From Candidatus Barnesiella excrementavium (GTDB taxonomy: Bacteria > Bacteroidota > Bacteroidia > Bacteroidales > Barnesiellaceae): a stretch of DNA of 64,000 bases. The translations under genes were made by a program, and so were the position numbers. Positions 8,923-20,889 of the stretch are shown one piece after another (positions within the stretch are counted from its first letter, which is position 1; each line of letters begins with the position of its first letter). The stretch spans positions 1-64,000 of the forward strand of contig DXDM01000010.1 in NCBI GenBank assembly GCA_019115485.1, in the 5' to 3' direction. A model generated the notes under the pieces. That model did no database searches and was not told where the DNA came from. It saw nothing but the letters and a program-made list of their open reading frames with translations.

Positions 8923-9675
8923 ATGGAAACAATGCAAGGAAAAGTAGTGTTGGTTACCGGGGCGGCTGCCGGTATCGGGCTGGCTTGTGCCGAGGCGTTT
9001 GCCTGTGCGGGAGCTGTTGTAGTCATGGTCGATATTCACGAGCCTGTTGACCAGGCTGCCCGGTTGGTTCAGGCTGGTTATGCGGCTGTGCCCTATTGCT
9101 GTGATGTTTCAGATACTCGTGCAGTAGAGGCGATGGTCGAGTGGATTGTGGCTACCTATGGCCGACTCGATGCGGCACATAACAATGCCGGGATACAGAC
9201 TCCGCAACGGCCCATGGCCGAGATTACCGACGAGGAGTTTGACCGCACGGTGGCCGTCGATTTGAAAGGCGTGTGGAACTGCATGCGTTATGAGATACGC
9301 CAGATGCTCAAACAAGGAGGTGGTGCGATTGTCAACACCTCGTCGCAAGGTGGTGTCACGGGATTTCCCGGGCAGGCGGCCTATATTGCCTGCAAACATG
9401 CGGTGATAGGTCTCACCCGCACGGCGGCCATCGACTATGCCGCCCGGGGGATACGCATCAATGCCGTGTGTCCCGGTGTCATCAGAACCCCCATGGCCGA
9501 CGAGCTGTTGCGCCGGAATCCCGCTTTGGAGCAAGAACTGGTGCGCGACATTCCGGCCGGTCGTATGGGGCGCCCCGAGGAGATAGCCCATGCCGTGCTG
9601 TGGCTCTGTTCCAGTGAAGCCAGTTTTGTCGACGGGCATGCGTTGCTGGTCGACGGTGCATTTTCGATTCATTAA
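8923..9675 (+). CDS. SDR-family NAD(P)-dependent oxidoreductase
   Basis: This 250-residue protein is a classical short-chain dehydrogenase/reductase. It has the Rossmann cofactor motif TGAAAGIG (12-19), acidic D37 after beta-2 suggesting NAD preference, NNAG (87-90), a catalytic serine around 140-141, and YIACK with Y154 and K158. VCPGVIRTPM and the C-terminal FVDGHALLVDGA are typical. It probably oxidises or reduces a secondary alcohol or ketone in the cytoplasm; the substrate cannot be told. It is 13 bp upstream of the aldo/keto reductase, so the two likely form an operon controlled by the upstream AraC regulator. Confidence 0.93.
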   Translation: METMQGKVVLVTGAAAGIGLACAEAFACAGAVVVMVDIHEPVDQAARLVQAGYAAVPYCCDVSDTRAVEAMVEWIVATYGRLDAAHNNAGIQTPQRPMAEITDEEFDRTVAVDLKGVWNCMRYEIRQMLKQGGGAIVNTSSQGGVTGFPGQAAYIACKHAVIGLTRTAAIDYAARGIRINAVCPGVIRTPMADELLRRNPALEQELVRDIPAGRMGRPEEIAHAVLWLCSSEASFVDGHALLVDGAFSIH

Positions 9676-9688
9676 GAGAGAGGTTGTG

Positions 9689-10864
<1,176 letters not shown>

Positions 10865-10909
10865 GGTCGCTGGCAGCAGCCTATCTTCTTAACGGCTCCT
10901 CGTTTTGTA

Positions 10910-10965
10910 GTAACCTCTTGTCCCGGGCATGACCGGTCGGGGTACTTCCCCGGGGCAGAGGTTAC
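10910..10965. repeat. Imperfect 56-nt inverted repeat downstream of the AKR gene
   Basis: GTAACCTCT (10910-10918) pairs perfectly with AGAGGTTAC (10957-10965), and CCCGGG blocks pair inside, with a further GGGG/CCCC hairpin at the tip. No T run follows on either strand, so it is not a standard terminator. It may be a structured 3' end or a small remnant element. Confidence 0.55.
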
Positions 10966-11014
10966 TCGAAATAAGGCTCAGAAAGGGGTAAATGAAAGAT
11001 TTTTAGGGAAAAAT

Positions 11015-11045
11015 TTTGCCAATTCAAAAAACCGCTCTATATTTG
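11015..11045 (+). promoter_or_regulatory. Promoter for tRNA-Glu / rpsT unit
   Basis: TTTG at 11015-11018, a 19-nt gap and TATATTTG at 11038-11045 match the Bacteroidetes consensus. It is 57 nt upstream of the first tRNA-Glu. Confidence 0.7.
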
Positions 11046-11063
11046 CACTCGCATTTGGAAAGG

Positions 11064-11096
11064 GCGCCTTACTTTATACATCTAAGGCGCATTTTT
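11064..11096 (+). terminator. Leader hairpin with T run before tRNA-Glu
   Basis: GCGCCTTA (11064-11071) pairs perfectly with TAAGGCGC (11083-11090) and ATTTTTA follows. It lies between the promoter and the tRNA, so it is either an attenuator or a processing hairpin rather than the end of a gene. Confidence 0.5.
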
Positions 11097-11102
11097 ATCA
11101 AG

Positions 11103-11174
11103 GGCCCATTCGTCTATCGGCTAGGACGCAAGATTTTCATTCTTGAAAGAGGAGTTCGATTCTCCTATGGGCTA
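11103..11174 (+). tRNA. tRNA-Glu (anticodon TTC), copy 1
   Basis: The 72-nt sequence folds as a tRNA. GGCCCAT pairs with ATGGGCT, the anticodon arm is CAAGA-TTTTCAT-TCTTG with anticodon TTC, and the T arm contains GTTCGATTC. It is identical to the copy at 11521 over 73 nt. CCA is not encoded. Confidence 0.95.
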
Positions 11175-11209
11175 CGAATTAAAAATAAAATAATTAGGAG
11201 ACTATTGAG

Positions 11210-11461
11210 ATGGCAAATCATAAATCGTCGGAAAAAAGAATCAGACAAACACAAGTGAGAAACTTGCGTAACCGTTACTACGCAAAAACTGCTCGTAACG
11301 CCGTTCGTAAATTGCGCGCTACTACTGTGAAAGAAGAGGCCGCCGCTTTGTATGTAAAAGTGAGTTCGATGTTGGACAAGTTGGCTAAGAAAAACGTGAT
11401 CCACAAAAACAAAGCTGCCAACTTGAAATCGAAACTGGCTCTTCACGTCAACAAACTGTAA
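11210..11461 (+). CDS. rpsT: 30S ribosomal protein S20
   Basis: This 83-residue, highly basic helical protein starts [13 protein letters not shown] and ends KLALHVNKL, the expected form and length of S20, which binds 16S rRNA early in small-subunit assembly. It sits between two identical tRNA-Glu genes, 35 bp after the first, and is probably transcribed with them from the promoter at 11015-11045. Confidence 0.97.
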   Translation: MANHKSSEKRIRQTQVRNLRNRYYAKTARNAVRKLRATTVKEEAAALYVKVSSMLDKLAKKNVIHKNKAANLKSKLALHVNKL

Positions 11462-11520
11462 TTTCGTAGAGATTGAAATATCGGCAGGGGTGGCAAGAAT
11501 CCTCCGCCGGTCACAGGTAT

Positions 11521-11592
11521 GGCCCATTCGTCTATCGGCTAGGACGCAAGATTTTCATTCTTGAAAGAGGAGTTCGATTCTCCTATGGGCTA
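11521..11592 (+). tRNA. tRNA-Glu (anticodon TTC), copy 2
   Basis: Identical to the copy at 11103-11174 and followed directly by a terminator. The pair flanks rpsT. Confidence 0.95.
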
Positions 11593-11596
11593 CTTG

Positions 11597-11631
11597 AAGG
11601 TGCGACAGAAACAACTGCCGCACCTTTTTTG
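11597..11631 (+). terminator. Terminator after tRNA-Glu copy 2
   Basis: AAGGTGCG (11597-11604) pairs with CGCACCTT (11619-11626) and is followed by T residues. Confidence 0.85.
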
Positions 11632-11763
11632 TATTCGGTTGTCACCACCCGTCGATTGGTGGGTGTTGACCGCAGGGGGAGGGTGGCCTTTGCCGTAGTC
11701 GCATTTGGTGTATAAAGGCGATGATTTCTTGGCTCGATATTTCGCTGTTCCAACTTTTTTGTG

Positions 11764-11771
11764 TATTTTTG
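11764..11771 (+). promoter_or_regulatory. -7 box for gyrB
   Basis: TATTTTTG matches the -7 consensus and lies about 115 nt before the gyrB ATG. No clear -33 partner was seen. Confidence 0.4.
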
Positions 11772-11810
11772 TTTGTTCGTGGAGAGACGGCTTTCCCGGC
11801 CGCTCTCTGA

Positions 11811-13841
<2,031 letters not shown>

Positions 13842-13861
13842 TACAGCATGAAATTATACCA

Positions 13862-13895
13862 GTCAGCCCGGTGTCCTATCGGGCTGACGCTGTTT
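13862..13895 (+). terminator. Hairpin after gyrB
   Basis: GTCAGCCCG (13862-13870) pairs perfectly with CGGGCTGAC (13880-13888). The following GCTGTTTA is only weakly T-rich. Confidence 0.6.
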
Positions 13896-13955
13896 AAATA
13901 GAATTGTAAAACCCGGCCGGGTGCATGCCCCGCCTTAAAACCCAGAAGAAACGCG

Positions 13956-14225
13956 ATGGAACGGAAAGCGTTGAACAGTCTCGGCTACATGGAGTTGGTG
14001 GCCTTTTTCATTTTCGTGCTGTTTTTGGTCGGTGTCTATTTCGACGTGACCTGGCTGCAAATGGCCATGGCCGTCTGTTTCGTGGGGCCCGTGGCCGGAA
14101 TCCTGCGCTATCCCGCCCGGTGCAAATCGACCGGTGAGCCATTCGTCAAGGCCCGTTTCGCCTGGTCGGTCATCACACTGTTCCTCTATCTGGGCATGGC
14201 CTTCGGGGTGCTGTCGCTCTTCTGA
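13956..14225 (+). CDS. Small hypothetical membrane protein
   Basis: This 89-residue frame has three hydrophobic stretches: ELVAFFIFVLFLVGVYF near 13-29, LQMAMAVCFVGPVAGIL near 34-50 and SVITLFLYLGMAFGVLSLF at the C-terminus. A basic patch (RYPARCKSTGEPFVKAR) lies between the last two, so it is probably a small inner-membrane protein. I do not recognise the family. It lies between gyrB and rnr on the same strand, and the coding potential looks real because composition matches its neighbours. Confidence 0.65.
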   Translation: MERKALNSLGYMELVAFFIFVLFLVGVYFDVTWLQMAMAVCFVGPVAGILRYPARCKSTGEPFVKARFAWSVITLFLYLGMAFGVLSLF

Positions 14226-14344
14226 CAGGCCTGGCCCGGGGATAGCCGTACGAGGGCTGTGGGTCGAGACGGGAGTCGGGTGGTGACATAAGTCGCATTT
14301 CCCCTCCCATAAGGCACTTGTCCCCCAAATGAAATCGAATTTTA

Positions 14345-14375
14345 TTTGTTTCTGCAAGCACTTTCATTATCTTTG
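14345..14375 (+). promoter_or_regulatory. Promoter-like element 1 upstream of rnr
   Basis: TTTG (14345-14348), a 19-nt gap and TATCTTTG (14368-14375). Confidence 0.5.
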
Positions 14376-14425
14376 GATAAGATAGGAGGTGGTTCGGCAT
14401 AATCAAATTGAAAATTTTATTTTCA

Positions 14426-14457
14426 TTTGTTTCTGCTCTCACCTTTCGCTATCTTTG
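14426..14457 (+). promoter_or_regulatory. Promoter-like element 2 upstream of rnr
   Basis: TTTG (14426-14429), a 20-nt gap and TATCTTTG (14450-14457). Confidence 0.5.
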
Positions 14458-14496
14458 TAGAAGATAGGAGGCGTCTCAGCATAAAAATCAAGCGAG

Positions 14497-14530
14497 TTTG
14501 TTTTTCTGCATTCGACTTTCTCTATCTTTG
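14497..14530 (+). promoter_or_regulatory. Proximal promoter of rnr
   Basis: TTTG (14497-14500), a 22-nt gap and TATCTTTG (14523-14530), 27 nt before the rnr ATG. The frame upstream of the ATG at 14558 runs through this promoter, which argues against a longer protein. Confidence 0.6.
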
Positions 14531-14557
14531 TATAGGCAAAGATTAAACCCCTATAAC

Positions 14558-16699
14558 ATGAAACAGACGAAGAAGAAAGATTCCAAGCGAATCAAAAAAG
14601 AAGATATGCTGGCCAAGATGGTCGAGTTCTTCAATCAGGACAGAAAGCGGGCGTTTAATTACAAACAGGTCGCGCATGGGGTGGGGGCAACGACTACGCC
14701 CCAGAAACAGATGGTGTTCCAGTTGCTCGAAGGCATGGCCGAACAGGATTTCCTGATCGAGGTCTCGCCGGGCAAATACAAGGCCAACAGTCGGGGTACC
14801 GAAGTGATAGGCCGCTTTGAACGCCGCTCCAACGGTAAGAATCATGTGATTACTGACGACGAGCAGTCGATATTCATTGCCGAGCGCAACTCGATGCATG
14901 CCATGGACGGCGACAAGGTGCGTGCGCTGGTCTATGCCAAGCGCAAGGGGCACGAAGCCGAAGGCGAGGTGGTCGAGATTATCGAGAAGAATCCCCAGAC
15001 CTTTGTGGGCACCCTCGAAGTGCAGAAACATTTTGCCTTCCTGCTCACCGACAACAAGGTGCTGGCCAACGACATATTCATTCCCAAGAACGCCCTCAAA
15101 GGGGGCAAGACGGGCGACAAGGCGGTGGTGCGCATCACCGAGTGGCCCGACCGTGCCCGTAATCCCTACGGCGAGGTAGTCGACATCTTGGGCCCGGCCG
15201 GCGAGAACAATACCGAGATTCACGCCATCTTGGCCGAGTTCGGGTTGCCCTACCGCTATCCCGAGGCTGTGGAGAAGGCGGCCGACAAGATACCCGACAC
15301 CATTACCCCCGCCGAGATTGCCGCCCGCGAGGATTTCCGGTCGGTAACCACCTTTACCATCGACCCGAAAGATGCCAAGGACTTTGACGACGCCCTCTCG
15401 ATTCGTCGTCTCGACAACGGTCATTGGGAGGTAGGCGTGCACATTGCCGACGTGAGCTACTATGTGAAGCCCGGCAGCATCATCGACAAGGAGGCCGAGA
15501 ATCGCGGCACGTCGGTCTATCTGGTAGACCGGGTGGTACCCATGTTGCCCGAGCGGTTGTGCAACGACGTCTGCTCGCTGCGTCCCGACGAAGACAAACT
15601 CACCTTCTCGTGCATCTTCGAGTTGAACGACAACGCCGAGGTGCAGAAGTCGCACATCGCCCGCACCGTAATCCGGTCGAATCGCCGCTTTGCCTATGAA
15701 GAGGCGCAAGCCGTTATCGAGACCGGCGAGGGTGATTTCAAGGACGAGATACTTGCTTTGAACGACCTGGCGCAGAAGCTGCGCAAGCGTCGGTTTGACC
15801 ACGGGTCGATTAACTTCGACCGCCACGAGGTGAAGTTCGATATCGACGAAAAGGGCAAGCCCATCGGCGTCTACTTCAAGGTATCGAAAGAGGCCAACAA
15901 ACTCATCGAGGAGTTCATGCTGTTGGCCAACCGCACGGTGGCCGAGTTTGTGGGCAAACCCGCAAACGGGCGCAAACCCAAGGCTTTTGTCTACCGGGTA
16001 CACGATACCCCCGACCCCGACAAGATGTCGCTGTTTGCCGCCTTCATTACCCGCTTCGGTTACAAAATCAAGACCGAGGGCAGCAAGAGCGACCTGTCGA
16101 AAGGCATCAACAGCCTGCTGGCCAAGGTGCAGGGTCGTCCCGAGGAGAATCTGGTCGAGACCGTTGCCATACGCGCCATGGCCAAGGCCGTCTATACGAC
16201 GGTCAACATCGGCCACTATGGTCTGGCCTTTGACTACTATACCCACTTTACCTCGCCCATACGCCGGTACCCCGACTTGATGGTGCACCGGTTGCTCGAA
16301 CGCTATATGGCCGGAGGGCGCAGCGTCAATGTACACACGTTGGAGGACGAGTGCGAACACGCCTCGGACATGGAGCAGCTGGCTGCCAACGCCGAGCGCG
16401 CCTCAATCAAGTACAAGCAGGTCGAGTATATGAGCGAACGGCTGGGACAGGAGTACGACGGAGTCATCTCGGGCATTACCGAGTGGGGCCTCTATGTCGA
16501 AATCAACGAGAACAAGTGCGAGGGGCTGGTACCCATTCGCGACCTCGAAGACGATTACTACGAATTCGACGAGAAGAACTATTGTCTGATGGGGCGCCGC
16601 AAGCATCGCATCTACCGGTTGGGCGACCCGATTCGCATCAAGGTGGCCCGGGCCAATCTCGAGCGCAAGCAACTCGACTTTGCCCTGGTCGAGGAGTAG
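14558..16699 (+). CDS. rnr: Ribonuclease R
   Basis: This 713-residue protein is a processive 3'-5' exoribonuclease of the RNB family that degrades structured RNA. It has a lysine-rich start, an N-terminal winged-helix-like region, and cold-shock OB domains ([34 protein letters not shown]). The RNB core has the metal-binding motif [13 protein letters not shown] near 269-281 and [30 protein letters not shown]-terminal S1 domain starts near 634 ([25 protein letters not shown]). It lies between the two type II topoisomerase B-subunit genes and has its own promoter set and terminator. Confidence 0.96.
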   Translation: MKQTKKKDSKRIKKEDMLAKMVEFFNQDRKRAFNYKQVAHGVGATTTPQKQMVFQLLEGMAEQDFLIEVSPGKYKANSRGTEVIGRFERRSNGKNHVITDDEQSIFIAERNSMHAMDGDKVRALVYAKRKGHEAEGEVVEIIEKNPQTFVGTLEVQKHFAFLLTDNKVLANDIFIPKNALKGGKTGDKAVVRITEWPDRARNPYGEVVDILGPAGENNTEIHAILAEFGLPYRYPEAVEKAADKIPDTITPAEIAAREDFRSVTTFTIDPKDAKDFDDALSIRRLDNGHWEVGVHIADVSYYVKPGSIIDKEAENRGTSVYLVDRVVPMLPERLCNDVCSLRPDEDKLTFSCIFELNDNAEVQKSHIARTVIRSNRRFAYEEAQAVIETGEGDFKDEILALNDLAQKLRKRRFDHGSINFDRHEVKFDIDEKGKPIGVYFKVSKEANKLIEEFMLLANRTVAEFVGKPANGRKPKAFVYRVHDTPDPDKMSLFAAFITRFGYKIKTEGSKSDLSKGINSLLAKVQGRPEENLVETVAIRAMAKAVYTTVNIGHYGLAFDYYTHFTSPIRRYPDLMVHRLLERYMAGGRSVNVHTLEDECEHASDMEQLAANAERASIKYKQVEYMSERLGQEYDGVISGITEWGLYVEINENKCEGLVPIRDLEDDYYEFDEKNYCLMGRRKHRIYRLGDPIRIKVARANLERKQLDFALVEE

Positions 16700-16726
16700 T
16701 CCCGTCGCACGGAAAAACGAATATCA

Positions 16727-16772
16727 CGAAGCCCGACAGCCGCGTAAAGCCCTGCCGGGCTTCGTTTTATTT
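16727..16772 (+). terminator. Terminator after rnr
   Basis: CGAAGCCCG (16727-16735) pairs with CGGGCTTCG (16756-16764) and TTTTATTTC follows. Confidence 0.85.
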
Positions 16773-16825
16773 CTTAAAAAGGTCGTAAAAAGGGAGTTAT
16801 TCTTTTTTTACTCTCTTTTTAGCGT

Positions 16826-16833
16826 TATCTTTG
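16826..16833 (+). promoter_or_regulatory. -7 box for parE operon
   Basis: TATCTTTG is a perfect -7 element 38 nt before the parE ATG. The upstream region is T-rich without a clear TTG at the expected distance. Confidence 0.55.
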
Positions 16834-16871
16834 TAAGGAAAGCCGATACGGAATCGGCGGAATGGAAACTT

Positions 16872-18737
16872 ATGGCAGAAAATACACTGGAAAATACGGA
16901 TTTTGAATATGGCTCCGACGCCATCAAGACACTCGACTGGAAGGAGCATATCCGTCGCAGGCCCGGTATGTACATCGGAAAGCTGGGCGACGGTTCGCAC
17001 GCCGACGACGGTATCTACGTGCTGTTGAAGGAGGTTCTCGACAATGCGCTCGACGAGCACATGATGGGCTTCGGCAAACAGATTGTCGTCGAAATTTCGA
17101 GCGAGGTGGTCTCGGTGAGAGACTACGGGCGGGGTATTCCGCTCGACAAGGTGAGAGACGTGTCGTCGAAGATGAACACCGGAGGCAAGTACGACTCCAA
17201 GGCCTTCAAGAAATCGGTAGGTCTGAACGGTGTGGGTATCAAGGCGGTGAATGCCTTGTCGTCGAGTTTCTTCATACAGTCCTATCGCGACGGCATGAGT
17301 AACTCGGTGAGCTATGCCTGCGGCGAGGTCATCACCGAGAGCGGCCTCACCCCCACCGACGAGCCCAACGGCACGTTGGTGCAGTTTGCCCCCGACGGCA
17401 CGATTTTCAAGAACTATGCCTACCGCGAGGAGTTCATCGAGCCCCTGCTCAAAAACTACGTCTTCCTCAATACCGGTCTCACCATCTTGCTGAACGGTCG
17501 CAAGTTCCATTCCCGCAACGGTCTGGTCGACCTGCTCAACGAGAACATGACCACCGAGCCGCTCTACCCCATCATACATCTGTCGGGGACCGACATCGAG
17601 GTGGTCATCACGCACGGCAACCAGTATGGCGAAGAGTACTATTCGTTTGTCAACGGACAGCATACCACCCAGGGCGGTACCCATCTGACGGCATTCAGAG
17701 AGTCGGCCTCGCGCACCATCAAGGAGTTCTATGCCAAGAACTTCGAGTATACCGATATCCGCAACGGTATGGTGGCCGCCATCAGCATCAAGGTAGAAGA
17801 ACCGGTTTTCGAATCGCAGACCAAGACCAAACTGGGTTCGAAGGACATGGGTCCCGAGGGTCCCACGATTGCCAAGTTTATCGGCGACTTCATGAAGAAG
17901 GAGTTGGACAACTACCTGCACAAGCACGGCGATGTAGCCGAGGTGATGTTGAAGAAGATATTGGCCTCGGAGAAGGAGCGCAAAGCCATTGCCGGGGTGA
18001 CGAAACTGGCCCGCGAACGGGCCAAGAAGGCCAACCTGAACAACCGCAAGTTGCGCGATTGCCGCATACACTACAACGACACGAAGGGCGACCGCCAGGA
18101 CGAAAGCTGCATATTCATTACCGAGGGCGACTCGGCCAGCGGGTCGATTACCAAGATACGCAATGTAGAGACGCAGGCCGTCTTCTCCCTGCGGGGTAAG
18201 CCGCTGAACACCTACGGCCTCACGCAGAAAGTGGTCTATGAAAACGAGGAGTTCAACCTGTTACAGGCCGCTCTCAACATTGAGGACGGTATCGAGGGGC
18301 TCCGCTACAACAAGGTGATTATCGCCACCGATGCCGATGTCGACGGCATGCACATCAGGCTGCTGATGATTACCTTCCTCTTGCAGTTCTTCCCCGACCT
18401 GATTAAGAAGGGGCACGTCTATATCTTGCAGACCCCGCTCTTCCGGGTGCGTAACAAGAAGGAGACCTACTATTGCTATACCGACGAGGAGCGCATCGCC
18501 GCCATCGAAAAGTGCGGCGCCAACCCCGAGGTAACCCGCTTCAAGGGATTGGGCGAAATCTCGCCCGACGAGTTCCGTCAGTTTATCGGGCCCGACATGC
18601 GTCTCGACCGGGTGTCGTTGCGCAAGGAGGACCTGGTGAAGGAGTTGCTCGAATTCTACATGGGCAAGAACACCATGGAGCGGCAAAACTTTATCATACA
18701 AAATCTGGTTATAGAAGATGACACCAATCTCGTCTAA
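16872..18737 (+). CDS. parE: DNA topoisomerase IV subunit B (ParE-type)
   Basis: This 621-residue type IIA topoisomerase B subunit has the GHKL ATPase ([49 protein letters not shown]) and a TOPRIM domain with EGDSASGS near 417 and DADVDGMHI near 486. It differs from the gyrB product by shorter insertions and the ending [14 protein letters not shown], which favours ParE. ParE works with ParC to decatenate chromosomes; parC is not in the window. I chose the ATG at 16872 because the longer frame runs back through the promoter and the rnr terminator. The 3' end overlaps coaD by 20 bp. Confidence 0.93.
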   Translation: MAENTLENTDFEYGSDAIKTLDWKEHIRRRPGMYIGKLGDGSHADDGIYVLLKEVLDNALDEHMMGFGKQIVVEISSEVVSVRDYGRGIPLDKVRDVSSKMNTGGKYDSKAFKKSVGLNGVGIKAVNALSSSFFIQSYRDGMSNSVSYACGEVITESGLTPTDEPNGTLVQFAPDGTIFKNYAYREEFIEPLLKNYVFLNTGLTILLNGRKFHSRNGLVDLLNENMTTEPLYPIIHLSGTDIEVVITHGNQYGEEYYSFVNGQHTTQGGTHLTAFRESASRTIKEFYAKNFEYTDIRNGMVAAISIKVEEPVFESQTKTKLGSKDMGPEGPTIAKFIGDFMKKELDNYLHKHGDVAEVMLKKILASEKERKAIAGVTKLARERAKKANLNNRKLRDCRIHYNDTKGDRQDESCIFITEGDSASGSITKIRNVETQAVFSLRGKPLNTYGLTQKVVYENEEFNLLQAALNIEDGIEGLRYNKVIIATDADVDGMHIRLLMITFLLQFFPDLIKKGHVYILQTPLFRVRNKKETYYCYTDEERIAAIEKCGANPEVTRFKGLGEISPDEFRQFIGPDMRLDRVSLRKEDLVKELLEFYMGKNTMERQNFIIQNLVIEDDTNLV

Positions 18738-19191
18738 ACGCATCGCCGTATTTCCCGGTACCTTCGACCCCTTTACCGTCGGCCACCTGTCGATTGTGGA
18801 CCGGGGTCTCGAACTGCTCGACGAAGTGGTAATCGCCATCGGTATCAACGATGCGAAGCGTACCTATTTTACCGTGGAGCAGCGGCTCGACATGTTGCGC
18901 GAATTTTTCCGCGACAATCCCCGGGTGCGGGTGCTGGCCTACGATTGCCTCACCATCGACCTGGCCAAGCAGTGCAACGCCGGGTTCATCTTGCGGGGAA
19001 TCCGGTCGATTAACGACTTTGAATATGAGAAAACCATTGCCGACGTGAATCGCAAGTTGTCGGGGGTGGAGACTATCATTTTATTTACCGAGCCTGAGTT
19101 GACACACGTCAGCTCGACCATCGTGCGGGAACTGCTGCGCTTCGGCCACAGTGTCGACGAGTTTGTGCCCAAGGGCTTGAAACTGGGATAA
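18718..19191 (+). CDS. coaD: Phosphopantetheine adenylyltransferase
   Basis: This 157-residue nucleotidyltransferase converts 4'-phosphopantetheine plus ATP into dephospho-CoA, the fourth step of CoA synthesis. The signature [12 protein letters not shown] (12-23) contains the TxGH nucleotide motif. [12 protein letters not shown] and the C-terminal [12 protein letters not shown] are family hallmarks. The start overlaps the end of parE by 20 bp and the stop is 13 bp before the S41 protease, so parE, coaD and the protease appear to form one operon. Confidence 0.95.
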   Translation: MTPISSKRIAVFPGTFDPFTVGHLSIVDRGLELLDEVVIAIGINDAKRTYFTVEQRLDMLREFFRDNPRVRVLAYDCLTIDLAKQCNAGFILRGIRSINDFEYEKTIADVNRKLSGVETIILFTEPELTHVSSTIVRELLRFGHSVDEFVPKGLKLG

Positions 19192-19204
19192 ATTGGGACA
19201 GAAG

Positions 19205-20797
19205 ATGAAACGACTTTTTTTGATGATACTCCTGTTGGGTGTAACCGCAGGAGCGGTACGGGCGCAGGGCCAGAGCGAAGGCATGCGCAAGCTGAGCTTG
19301 GCCGATTTTGCCATAACGAACCTCTATGTCGATGAGGTCGACGAGAACAAGTTGGTTGAGGACGCCATACGGGGCATGCTCGAGAAGCTCGACCCGCACT
19401 CCACCTATACGACTGCCGAGGAGACCAAGGAGATGAACGAACCGTTGCAGGGCAATTTCAGCGGCATCGGCATTCAGTTCAACATGAACAAAGACACGCT
19501 TTATGTCATACAGACCATCGTGGGCGGTCCCTCGGAGAAGGTGGGAATCCTGGCCGGCGACCGCATCATCACGGTGAACGACACGGTGGTGGCCGGTGTG
19601 AAGATGAAAAACACCGACATCATGAAGCGTCTGCGCGGCGAGGCCGGCACGGTGGTGCGGGTGAGTGTGTTGCGCCGGGGTGTGAAAGAGCCCATCGAGT
19701 TTTGTATCGTGCGCGATAAGATTCCTATTTACAGCATCGATGCCTCCTATATGGCCGACAAGGAGACCGGCTACATACGGGTGAGCCGTTTTGCCGCTAC
19801 CACCGACAAGGAGTTTGCCGACGCCTTGAAGGCCTTGAAGAAGCAAGGCATGAAAAACCTGATTGTCGATTTGCAGGGCAACGGAGGCGGATATCTGGTG
19901 AGCGCCATCGCGATGGCCGACGAGTTTCTCGACGACGGGCAGTCGATTGTCTACACCGAGGGTCGCCGTTCGCCCCGCGACGATGCCTTTGCCACCAAGC
20001 AGGGTTTGTTCCAGACGGGCAAGCTCGTCCTGCTGGTCGATGAGAGTTCGGCCTCGGCCAGCGAAATCCTCTCGGGAGCCGTGCAGGACTGGGACCGCGG
20101 GGTTATCGTGGGTCGCCGCACCTTTGGCAAAGGGCTGGTACAACGGCCTATCCCCTTCCCCGACGGGTCGATGATACGCCTTACCGTGGCCCGCTATTAC
20201 ACACCGGCAGGCCGCAGCATACAGAAACCCTACGACAAGGGGCACGAGGCCTATGAGCGGGAGTTGCTCGACCGTTTCAACCACGGAGAGCTCATCTATA
20301 CCGACAGCATTCATTTTCCCGACTCGTTGCAGTACCAGACGTTGAAGAGCAAGCGCACCGTCTATGGCGGCGGAGGGATTATGCCCGATGTGTTCGTGCC
20401 GCTCGATACCACCATCTATACCGACTTTCACCGCGACCTGCTGGCCAAGGGGGTGCTGGGACAATATCCCGTGACCTACCTCGACGAGCATCGCAAGGAG
20501 TTGACCGGCCGCTATAAAAACGTAGAGCAGTTTGCCGAGGGTTTCGTGGTGACCGACGAGATGTTGGCCGACCTGTTGAAGATGGGTGAGGCCGAGAAGG
20601 TGAAATACAACGAAGAGCAATACCAGAAATCGCGTGCGCTCATCGCCTTGCAGGTAAAGGCGCTCATCGCCCGCGACCTGTTCGATACCACCGCCTATTT
20701 CCGTATCATGAATCCCGAGAATGCCTCGTTCAGTAAGGCGATGGCGATTATCCACGACGAGGCGGAGTATAACCGGTTGCTCCAACCCCGGAAGTAG
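19205..20797 (+). CDS. S41-family C-terminal processing peptidase
   Basis: This 530-residue protein has a signal peptide (MKRLFLMILLLGVTAGAVRAQG), a short helical region, a PDZ domain at about 85-160 (GNFSGIGIQFNMNKDT ... IVGGPSEKVGILAGDRIITVNDTVVAG) and a peptidase S41 domain. The nucleophile lies in ESSASASEI near 285 and the general-base lysine in FGKGLVQ near 310. Such Prc/CtpA proteases cut periplasmic proteins at their C-termini. I favour the ATG at 19205 over an upstream TTG at 19193 because the signal peptide begins there. Third gene after parE and coaD. Confidence 0.93.
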   Translation: MKRLFLMILLLGVTAGAVRAQGQSEGMRKLSLADFAITNLYVDEVDENKLVEDAIRGMLEKLDPHSTYTTAEETKEMNEPLQGNFSGIGIQFNMNKDTLYVIQTIVGGPSEKVGILAGDRIITVNDTVVAGVKMKNTDIMKRLRGEAGTVVRVSVLRRGVKEPIEFCIVRDKIPIYSIDASYMADKETGYIRVSRFAATTDKEFADALKALKKQGMKNLIVDLQGNGGGYLVSAIAMADEFLDDGQSIVYTEGRRSPRDDAFATKQGLFQTGKLVLLVDESSASASEILSGAVQDWDRGVIVGRRTFGKGLVQRPIPFPDGSMIRLTVARYYTPAGRSIQKPYDKGHEAYERELLDRFNHGELIYTDSIHFPDSLQYQTLKSKRTVYGGGGIMPDVFVPLDTTIYTDFHRDLLAKGVLGQYPVTYLDEHRKELTGRYKNVEQFAEGFVVTDEMLADLLKMGEAEKVKYNEEQYQKSRALIALQVKALIARDLFDTTAYFRIMNPENASFSKAMAIIHDEAEYNRLLQPRK

Positions 20798-20828
20798 GTT
20801 ACGGTAGTGACGTGACGAAATAATAGAG

Positions 20829-20868
20829 CCGAAGCGAAAGAGTCAATCCCTCTCTTGCTCCGGTTTTG
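20829..20868 (+). terminator. Terminator after the parE-coaD-S41 operon
   Basis: 20829-20842 pairs imperfectly with 20850-20863 and TTTTG follows. It lies between convergent genes and may serve both. Confidence 0.6.
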
Positions 20869-20889
20869 TCGTATCTTGTGGTTATTGGT

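Larger units (their letters stand above)
14341..14535 (+). repeat. Three tandem degenerate promoter/hairpin repeats upstream of rnr
   Basis: Units start near 14341, 14421 and 14493. Each contains an A/T-rich TTTGTTT-CTGC stretch, a pyrimidine-rich segment and TATCTTTG. Units 1 and 2 then continue with AAGATAGGAGG and a conserved CGGCATAA/CAGCATAA tail. In each of these two, TATCTT can pair with the following AAGATA. The third unit loses the tail and runs into the rnr leader. Confidence 0.75.
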
